64,000 nt of DNA from Adineta ricciae (taxonomy: Eukaryota; Rotifera; Eurotatoria; Adinetida; Adinetidae): the NCBI GenBank assembly GCA_905250025.1, contig CAJNOJ010000025.1, positions 604,342 through 668,341 on the forward strand, read 5' to 3'. A program made the translations under genes and the position numbers. The notes beneath the pieces are model-generated. The model had not been told where the DNA came from, did no database searches, and was given only the letters and a program-made list of their open reading frames with translations. Below are positions 54,501-64,000 of the stretch, one piece after another; positions within the stretch are counted from its first letter, which is position 1; every line of letters starts with the position of its first letter.

Positions 54501-57500
54501 ATATGATCCAACTTGCCAACTAGATAGTTTCTGATCACTGTCTCGGTATGTATAAGTGACCGGAAGAAATCCTCGGGAATTGATGCTCAACAACCGATAT
54601 TTATCTGAGTATGTCATCGTTAAAAGTTCATTTTGTTTGTAATCTTGAATGATGAGTTTTCTTTCGAATGGATCGAACAACATGATTAGAAGGAGATAAT
54701 CATTGATCTTAAATGGTAAAAGATGCTCGGTATTGGGTAAATGGAAAGAAAAGAGAGCAATGCGTACTTTTAAATGCCATGAATGACTTTGTTCTTGATC
54801 GAATATCAAAGAATTAGAGAATTGAATTGACGAGTTAAATTCAATCGTCTGATAACGATTTGTGATAGTTGAACTTGTCACAAGTTTCAAAGATGGATTT
54901 GTCTCGGACGAGACAATAATGGAAGAATTTGAAAGCTCTCGACGAATTAACCGTGGTTTATTATCTAAAATCATTTTCATTTCTCACAAACTTCACTTCT
55001 CCTTTGTTTTAAACTTACTTTGCAATTGAATTCGTGTCGATTTGTTGATAAGATATGTAATGTTTCCCTTCGGATTAAGAATATCAATTCGATAGAACGA
55101 ACAATTGGCAGACGGTATCAATTCATTGAAATAACCATCTTCATGTGTGATCTAAACAAATCAGAATGATTTTTATTCAAAGCCCCATGGAGAAAATCTC
55201 TTACTCGTTGAATATGACCAGCTTTATCATAGAGGAAGTAGATTCGTACTAGATTATTTTTTATAATCGACGTCAATAAACCGTTGTCATAAAGAAAATG
55301 TGTGATTAATCCGTTATTATCGATGAAACTTGATAGAAATTTTTGTTTGGAGAAGTCGATCTAAATGAAATTTTTGATCAGAACTCTCTCCAAACTTCGA
55401 TCTAATCAATTACCTTTAGTTTGTTTCCACTCGGCATTTGAATAATATCATTAATTCGCATGGCGTAATCATATCTTAATAACAAACTTTTACCATTGCG
55501 ATAATTGATTGATTCCAGTTTTCCGTATGCATTTTGAGGAGAATCGTATGTGAAATTGAAAATTGTTTCGCCTAAAACGAGAAAACTAACGATAAACGTT
55601 CGAAAGAAAGTGAAAAACCAACCTGTCAATGCATCAATTGTCGATCGATGTTGGCCAACTCGATTGAAAACGTAGACTTCATTCTTATCAGTCGAATGGA
55701 TATTCATTCCATTGACTTGTTCGTCATCATTTGTTAAGGAAATTGATTTTAATTTAAGTACTTCTTTCGAAGCAACATTGGCAAGAATAATTGAGCCGTC
55801 AGGATGATTCACAATCGAGAGAAAGTTCATTTTCATCGAAGTGGATTGGACATTCAATGGTTCTAATTGGTTATTCGATGAGCGTAATATCCGAATGAAT
55901 GGCCGAGATCTTTCTAGTAGAAACAGATCGCCTTGATAGTTAAATGAGAAATCGATTGGATTGTTTAATCGAAGCGAATAGTCGTTTGTTAAACAATTCA
56001 ATGATTGACCAAGGAGAATTTCAATCTGATTGAAATTCTTTCGGATACGGTATAGATTTATATCGTCGAGAACGTACAAATCACCATCAAGTGGATGCAT
56101 ATGCAATGTCGTTGGATTATAAAGTTTGAACTAAACAACGAAATGATTCATCTTTTACATTATCTTTGCTTCAACTCACCTGATCGAGCGGATAAGTTCG
56201 ATCACATGTAAATTGTTTCGAAAAATCAATTTGATATTCGGCAGATCCAACAACATTGGTCACATGACTATTTTCAATACTCAGTTTTCGAATTCGTTGT
56301 CCATCGATGAAGTAAATCGTTCCATAACGATCAATTGTGAGACCTTTTGGATATGATAATGAGACATCTTTCGCTAATTGATCATCTCCACATGTTATAT
56401 TGTGAATTGAATCAAGAGTACAATATTGACCATCGCCAACGACAATTTCATAGTTTTCTCGAAGATTTTCTATTGAATCAGTTTTAATCAAACGAATGAT
56501 TTGTCGACGATGATAATCAGATATGTACAATCGGCCATCAACTGGATCAGTTGTGAGATAATACTTGTATGTATATTGTTCATTGAGTTCCAGAACTGGT
56601 TTGACAAGATTCGTCATTGGTTGATACATCCAAATGATGTTTAGATCACCGATATAAATAATACCATCATTACTAACAGTTAAACTTGTTGGATTGAGTA
56701 GTCGGGTTAGAATTGCTTGGTTTTCATGGCATTTATGACAATCAATCGGCCGTGATTGATCGCGCATACCAATCAAAGTGGAAAATTGTAGAGGAGAATC
56801 AGTTAGGAACATCGTTGTACCATCACCTTTATGAAGGATACCTAAACAACAAAAGTGCACATGGATAAACAAAAACAAGTTCACAAGAAAGAACATACCA
56901 GCTTGGATATTTAATTTATGATGAACATCAAATGTCCATCCACCAACATTAGCTGTTGGAATATCTTGTCCAGTGAGTTTCACAGACTTTCGATACCAAA
57001 CAATTTGATTGCAATTCATGTATTCGTACCCGATTGAAACTATTCATAGCAATACTTTGAGATCAGCATGATACGACTTTCGAAAACTTACCAATCGCTT
57101 CCGCTAGTCCATGAACATTTTGATCATACGCGTTTCTTCTTGACCATTCGTATTCATAAATCAAATTCGTTTGCGCATTGAACTTTTTCAGAAAATAAAT
57201 TCCCTCAATACTAATACTCAAATGTATATAAAGCAATGAATCGTCAATTTGCTTATCGGACAAGACCACAGTTAGAATCGACTGATAACGTCGAGTACTT
57301 GATGAACTTAAGTACATCAATTGGATGGGTAAATCATTTTTGTCGATGGAAATCGATTGTCGAATGATTTGAGAGCCCAATGTATATGCATAATCATATT
57401 GATGATTTGGAAGGAAACTTCGATCAAGACTTGTGTCCCACAATTTTGGTTGGAGATTTTCTGAAGTGTTTGTTTGACAAATCGTATTGTCTTGAATTTC

Positions 57501-60500
57501 ATCCATGTAAATGTAGCCAATATGAAGAAAAGTATTCCAAGGAACGATAAATGCGTATTGTTTGCTTTGAAACGGCTGTCGGATGAATTGGATGAGAATT
57601 GAACCACCGCCATTGATAAGTAAATTGAAACTAAATGAAAATAAATGAGTTCGCTCAAGAGTAAAACAGAAAGTTCGAGTCAATTTACAATCCATCTTTG
57701 TCAGATATTGTATAGCCTTGATTTGGATTGTTAAAAACTTGGACTTTGACACCGTTCAATGGTAGGGTTTTTTTATAAAATATCTGACCACGTATAACCG
57801 ATGCACGTCTAGAAAGAAGAAGCAAACAAATCAGTAAGAAATACGTGTCAACTTCAATTTGGGATATCGAGACAAGACAAGACTTAGACATTAAAATCAC
57901 CTCTTATTGAAAGCAGATACTCTGAAAGTTTTTGTAAATGAGAAGAAAAAGAAAATATTCGCTAATGAAGATTGCTTCATACCTTTCGTTGAATGATGAA
58001 TAAATCGCTGATGTTTGGAGTCCATCTTCTTGAATTAAGAATTGCATGCGTTCGAAAAATGAAGCGGAAGGACTAGGTGCTTGACGACGAAGTAATCTAT
58101 TTAAAAAACATCACTCTCGATTTTACTCCATTCGTTCGAATATGTCATACATGTCTTTGGCATTCGTTCGTGAAATGCATTCTTCAATCGATTGACAGAC
58201 ACTCGATGAACAACAATCCGGATCCAGACAATCAATGAGACCATCTAAATAACTCAATGACAGTTATGCTTATCGACATATGTTAATTATTCGAAATCCA
58301 TCTGTTTCTGGTTAGGAAGAGATAACATGATTGAATCCTTCGCATGAATCGACTCACCATTATCATTATCAATTTGATCGTTACAATTAGTTTCAATTGT
58401 GAATTGACATTCCGGTCCGAACCAATTCGAATGACAAACACATTTATTCAGTTGACAATCGCCATGTCCATTGCAATTATTTGGACAAGCGGCTAAATAG
58501 ATCAATTTCTCATTAATAAATTCATTTTAAACTGTAACTTACGAATCTGACAATATCGACCGAGAAATCCGTTTTCACATCGACAACTTCCATCATCATT
58601 ACATTGTTGACAGAACTTCGAACACGTTTTCTTCATGCAAGTAGTTCCTGTCCATCCTTCTTCGCATTCGCATCGATTTCGATTATTAACCAAACATTTG
58701 CCATGCTCGCCGCAATCGATTTTACATTTCGCTAGAAAATCAACTTTTTCTTCTCTATAGAAGACGATCGCCATCACTTACGTTGAGAACAATTCTCTCC
58801 TGTCCAATTTTCATCACATAAACACATCGATTTCGGATAATCGACATATTGTCCATGTCCTGAGCATTGATTATCACATTGGGTTTGAATAACTGATGAA
58901 CAATCATCATTTGTATAACCATGAAAGCAACGACATTTGCCTTCGATACACATTCCATGATTACTACAATTGGCATTTCCGCATGAAACTATATCAAAGC
59001 AGACAAGTTAGACAAATAGGAATCTCTCAAAGCTAATCAGTACTTTGTTCACAAAATTTGCCTTGATAACCATTTTGACAGATACATTTTCCAGCAATAC
59101 ATGTTCCTCGATTGTTACAATTAGCTATTTCGCATTGATTTAACATCAATTGGCATTCAGTACCATGCCATCCTTCTTGACAACGACATTGTCCATGCTC
59201 AACGACACCATGTCCACTACACAAATCCGTACATTGAGCTAGAAGAGAACAAACGAGCTATATTCATTCGTTCAGTGAGTGTTTCCTTCGTCTTACCGAT
59301 GGAACAATCGGTTCCTGTATATGATGGATGACAGATACAAACTCCTTGTTGACAAATACCATGATTGTTGCAATTATTCAAACACAAACGTTCATTTTTT
59401 CCATCAATTGGTTCAATAATCAATTGAAATTCTTGTCTGGTTAAACCATCATTAATAACAGTGACATACCACAATCCTGTGGTTAATAATTCATTGAAGA
59501 GAATGGTTAATTGTTCATTATCAGAATTCGTAAAGTAAATTTGGGACGTTCGATTTAGTCCTAAACTTCGACGAACGAGATGATGCTGCTGAGTATTTCC
59601 ATTAAATGGATGAAAGAAATCGAATTGTGTTAAACTTGGAGAGCTCGATCGTTTACCATAAAAACCTAGAAGAACAGAAGTATTGGAAAACAGAGATGAC
59701 ATTGAGTAGAAAGATTTCATACCAAAATTAGCTTCGCGGTCTGCTGTGAAGTTGAATTGTATGGATATTGTTCGTTCAATATAAAACTGTAATTGTGTAC
59801 TTGATTGTGGATCAATAAGTTCTTTGATTTTATCACCAATACGAATAAAACGTGTTGTTTTACCTAAATAAATTCTGCTCTTTATTTCTACCTTAAAAAA
59901 CAGTTTCGCTACAAACCATAGAATAGATTCTGTTGTCGAGATTTTCCCTGAATTAAAGTATTCTCTCGAAAGGTTGGATGATGGTATCGCATGATTGACA
60001 AATAAATAGTCGATGTGAGGAAACACAGCGTTGTGAGAAGGAAGATGATAGCAATCGTTTTCCATGAGAACAGATGATGATGAAAGTAACTATCATCACT
60101 TGGGCGTTTTTTCGATCGGCAGATGGAATTATTAAATAATGGGCAAGGCGAATGAGTCGACTGCCGTGTCGTCGTTGTTGCTTGCTCATTATAGGTAGTT
60201 GTCGAATCACAATTGCAACGCATGTGTGAATGAGAATGGTGGTGGTGATGATCCAATGGGTAAACATAACAGTTATTTCGAAAGCTACATAAGAAACAAA
60301 AGGAATTAGATCTTATCCTTGTTATGTCAATACAGTATTTAAATTGCTAATCAAATCAAATCAAGTAATGAGATTATTCGCGATTCAGGAGAGAAATTCC
60401 GACATTTTCCGATTGTTCACTAAATGATCAGTCATCCGAGTGTGACTTACTTCTCAAGCAAATACATCAAACAAAAGAACTAATTCGATTCTTGTTGACA

Positions 60501-62902
60501 ATTGCACCCTACTACACTCATTCATTCATTCATTCGTTCACTCACTCACGCATCTTGCCATTAAGGCGAAGACTAGTAGCTATTACGCAAGATTACTCTA
60601 TTTGATATATTTATATAGCTGTATGTGGAAAAGAATGAAGAGGATCTAATTTGCATTGTGCAAACAAGAACTATGAGACATATACATACCAAGGCAATAA
60701 TGGTGTATCAGGAAAGATCTCATTCTTATTATCGTTTGAATGAATAACATATTCACGATGACTAGAAAGACAAAAAAGAAAGAAGATTGATATTAATACA
60801 GACATTCAAGTTGATTAGTCCTAAGGGAAGACATAACAATGATTATTGAAAGGTCTATACATGAACTTTTTTTTCATACATCGGCTTTCCTTCTCTCTTT
60901 GCTACACGCCTAGACGCAGGTGAAAGTATTTGTCTTTTGTACATTAACCGCACTTTATCAATCGACCAACTACATACAGTCAAGTGGCTAACCGGCTAAG
61001 CTAATGAACATAAGCCATACTCATGCCGGATGTACTACTAAAAGCTCTCTTCATCTTCTTTCTTCTCTTTATGTATACGTATGTGTCTCACTGTTTGATG
61101 ATAATAAGCATAAATAACCTGTACAGTACTGTCTATATTTGTTCGAATAATGAAGATCAAACATACTTATTGAAAAAAATACTGAGGAAAAGAAAAGTAA
61201 CGAACAAACCTGTCGGCATCAATTGTCTGGTAGACATTTGATGAATTCGAATTGGGTCGATCCATCGTCGACATTGTTGTTAGTTGAGTAGAGTTCGGAC
61301 ATGAGTAGGCAGATGAGTGAAGCGGAAGTGTTCCATTACTCATATGACTACCATTGCGATCAATATTCGAAGAAGACATTAATGTTCCTAAGGAAAAATA
61401 TAAATACATTAACTAAAAGAAAAGTATATCGTTGATGATATTGTGGCATTTAATGTAAAATAATGAACAAACGAGATAGACTAAACAAATTTCTTCTGTT
61501 TCATAATAACCTGCTGAACACTGAGTATAAGAAATACCAAGCATCGAACTGATATATATTTGTATATGTATATATTATATGATGTGTTTTATTATTATTA
61601 TCATCGTCATCATGCATCTCAATATAGTTGAACGTATCGTGTGACAGTAGATAAATGAGATGCAATACTATTTAGCAAGCTTTCGTAATCTCATAATGCA
61701 AATTCCCATAGTTCTTTACACGTGTACGTGTATATAGATCTATACGACTCCATAAGTTCATCATTAACATCATCAAACAGTGAATACAATGATGACAAAA
61801 TGAAGGTCATTGATTAGAATAACTATTCGATATCTATAGTTGCGAACTGACCTGAAATCAATACACGTCTTACATTGATCAGTATGCCGAATGAAAATCG
61901 AAGAGCGATAAGTCTGTTTCTTCTTCTTTTATTCATCATCATCATCATCGTCATCGGCTTCTCTCTCTTCTCTTCTCTTCCCCCTTCTCTCTAGTGTGTT
62001 CATCAGACTGTACGCAAATTCAATCGACACTCTATACATACATACACACACACGCACAACTATCTGATAAGGGCTGCAACTAATCGATCTCTGCTGCAAT
62101 GATATCTCACTGAATGCGTGCATGATTCTCTCTTTTCTCTTTTCATTCCTTTTCTCTGTTTCGTCGTCGGTTGATTGCAATAGTGATCTGAATGCCGTGT
62201 CGAAGACAATTATAACAAGGGTTTGTCACTGCCGCTGGTTAGGAGAACACCAAATCGAACCCGATGTGTTCGATCATGAGAAAGAAAAAGAAAGAAGAAA
62301 AAAAGAGTAAAACTCAGGGTCATACATGATTTCCGCCAATAGCTAAAACTCGACAATTGCAGAATGTACGCAAATGCACAATCAAAAGACCGTTTAAATA
62401 GAGAGGTCAGCAAATGCACAATCAAGTCGTAATAGAGCGTATTTCCCCTTCTAGTCTTGCATATGCATACATCCGGATCAATCCTAGTCGCATATATTAT
62501 CCTTAAAACAATTCACGAAGACAACTTGGAGTTAATGATTGATTCTCGTCAGTCGACTGTACCTTGTGAATGAGGTATCAAAAGTGCATTGCCTGTTTGT
62601 GTTTGAATCATAAAAGCTGTACAAGATGTTGATGATGAAGGCAATGGTGGAGGGACAGGTGGAGCAAGAGCGTGGGAACTTGATGAATCGAAACCACTGT
62701 CAGCCATATAAGAATTAGTTGTTGTCGAAATATTATCACCACATAAAAGGATTGAATTACGTGTTGTAGTTCTTATTTGACTAAGTAGTGTTGTATGATC
62801 AACAGGAATCATAGGCGGATGAGTTGAGGGTGGCAAAGGCGGTACGGGTGGTGGTGCTATTTGTGATGGTTTAAGTAATGGTGATAAAACAGTTGAATCC
62901 AT
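51510..62902 (-). CDS. Ten-m: Teneurin (Ten-m/Odz)
   Basis: Type II transmembrane adhesion protein of neurons, ligand for latrophilins. Intracellular part: proline-rich exon at 62563-62902 ([13 protein letters not shown]), then exons at about 61200-61394 and 60690-60765, a His run ([10 protein letters not shown]), and one membrane span ([20 protein letters not shown]). Outside are eight EGF repeats (58300-59400), a [12 protein letters not shown] turn, a carboxypeptidase-like sandwich ([20 protein letters not shown]), NHL repeats (55400-57000; [18 protein letters not shown]), YD repeats (52682-55400; [24 protein letters not shown]) and the RHS signature FDLNLGRYL. The C-terminal exon (51510-52285) matches the teneurin end ([28 protein letters not shown]). 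EGF repeats 2 and 5 lack one Cys, as in vertebrate teneurins, where this allows covalent dimers. An acceptor before 62916 hints at an upstream 5' exon. Exon borders approximate. Confidence 0.92.
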
Positions 62903-63486
62903 AGCAGAATGACTTTCTGAAATAGAAAAAAAAACAGATTTCTGTATACGAATGTGCATATGTAATCATTATTGTAATAGAGAAGTAAATCTTTTCACAA
63001 GATAATGTTAGTCGGCTGTCCCTCTTGCAGTCTGACGATCAAACGCTGACTGGACACCAAACTCTTAACCTTTTCCTCTCGTTCAACATGTCCACGTCAA
63101 TAGTCACTTCATACAAATAGCTAGGAGCATTTTATTCAATTTCAAAAGAGGAAAGAAAACTACCAATATTTGATTAATCATTCATCGAAATAAACTTACA
63201 TGTGGTGAAAAAATCTTATGTTGCGTGTATTAAACTCCACATTGTTCTGATTGCTTACTAGTACCACTTGCATGTCATTTAGGGTTCATTATGATTTCTT
63301 TCTGTGTTTCTCTATACGTTCAACGATAAAAAAAATGAGGAAAGGCGAGAAATATAAACTTCTCTATATAATGGGTAAGTGCTGAATAGAAAGGTGTCGA
63401 CCACAACTACTTTCTTTTTGATCGTTTCCTTGTCTTCTTTCTCTCTGTCTCTGTCTCGACTTATTCTTTGTAACACTTTTTCGCTC

Positions 63487-63502
63487 GCTCTCTCTCTCTC
63501 TC
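63487..63502. repeat. (CT)n microsatellite
   Basis: A short CT dinucleotide run inside a longer pyrimidine-rich tract of about 120 bases (63415-63540). Confidence 0.8.
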
Positions 63503-63600
63503 CCTTTCTCTCGTTCTCCTTCTTTTGCTCTCTCCTTCATTCTTGCTCGTTACGCTTAAACGACAAGCATTTATAGTAGAACATACGCAAAGCGATAGTA

Positions 63601-63625
63601 AAAGAAGAAGAAGAAGAAGAAGAAG
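63601..63625. repeat. (AAG)n microsatellite
   Basis: About eight AAG/AGA triplets in a row, outside any coding frame I can support. Confidence 0.85.
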
Positions 63626-64000
63626 TCACTTCAGACTCTTTTCTGAATGAGATGTGTATCTATTTTGAGGTTTCAATGTAGAATAAAACTGAAGACAAGA
63701 CAAGCAAAGCATGATAACACTTCTGTCTCTTATTACTCAAACTGTCTACTGTCGACATAGTGGTTTATATGTGTATATGTGTGTCTATGTCCTTTTTGAT
63801 TAAATTTGATGACACATTGAATGAGAAAGATGCAATTAATTTGAAACGATCATCAATAATGTGTATATGTATGTGTAACAGTTTGTCGCCCATTGTACGT
63901 CGTCATCATCTTCTTGACCTGCATTGCTACGGGTTAGTTATTGTGACTGTACGAATGAAAGGACAATACACAATGGACAATACAATATAACAAGTGCTTC

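Larger units (their letters stand above)
62917..64000. other. 5' side of teneurin, no exon seen
   Basis: Pyrimidine- and purine-rich AT-rich sequence that may be a teneurin intron or promoter. A teneurin acceptor-like CTATTTCAG lies at its left edge. Only low-complexity chance frames are present. Confidence 0.45.

Noticed and set aside
63379..63990. Two plus-strand frames at the right edge
   Set aside because: Products of a CT-rich tract (Ser-Leu repeats) and AT-rich flank; no support.

Overview
The window is a piece of an animal nuclear genome. It is AT-rich, and its genes are built from many short exons separated by introns that are mostly 50-60 bases with GT..AG ends (the clearest measure 49-62 bases). 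The gene set is metazoan: a teneurin, follistatin, neuropeptide-type GPCRs, nocturnin and DOP1. Very small introns, close packing, an F-box/LRR-like gene and a decayed inverted duplication all fit a rotifer, most likely a bdelloid of the Adineta/Rotaria kind. That assignment is inference; no marker sequence settles it.

Layout, left to right. 1-5005 (minus): the 5' end of SKI3/TTC37, a SAP plus F-box protein and a PDIA3-type protein disulfide isomerase. 5470-8200 (plus): a perilipin-like gene and an orphan proline-rich gene. 8442-13906 (minus): a type II membrane glycosyltransferase-like gene, a fused NDP-rhamnose synthesis enzyme and a small orphan. 17452-26188 (plus): two class A GPCR genes on either side of a decayed ERG4/ERG24-family sterol reductase pseudogene with a partial inverted copy. 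27079-39935 (minus): thioredoxin reductase, DPM3 and the 9 kb DOP1 gene. 40342-44740 (plus): an Hrs (HGS) gene without a VHS domain, and nocturnin. 45409-62902 (minus): follistatin and a teneurin of about 11 kb that may continue upstream.

These are mostly unrelated housekeeping and signalling genes, as expected for a eukaryote, not an operon. Possible functional links are the adjacent glycosyltransferase and rhamnose-synthesis genes (nucleotide sugar and glycan assembly), the ER genes PDIA3 and DPM3, and the membrane-traffic genes DOP1 and Hrs, which share a 406-base divergent promoter region. The observations most worth a second look are: the rhamnose enzyme with its two domains in the order opposite to plant RHM; the 12-base and 20-base microexons that carry redox-site cysteines in PDIA3 and thioredoxin reductase; the spaced C-terminal cysteine pair of thioredoxin reductase; Hrs without VHS; and the sterol reductase pseudogene with its inverted repeat.

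Long stretches (13.9-17.4, 19.2-20.8, 22.9-24.9 and 47.1-51.5 kb) show no gene I can support. Exon edges were placed by hand from splice signals and reading frame, so individual borders may be off.
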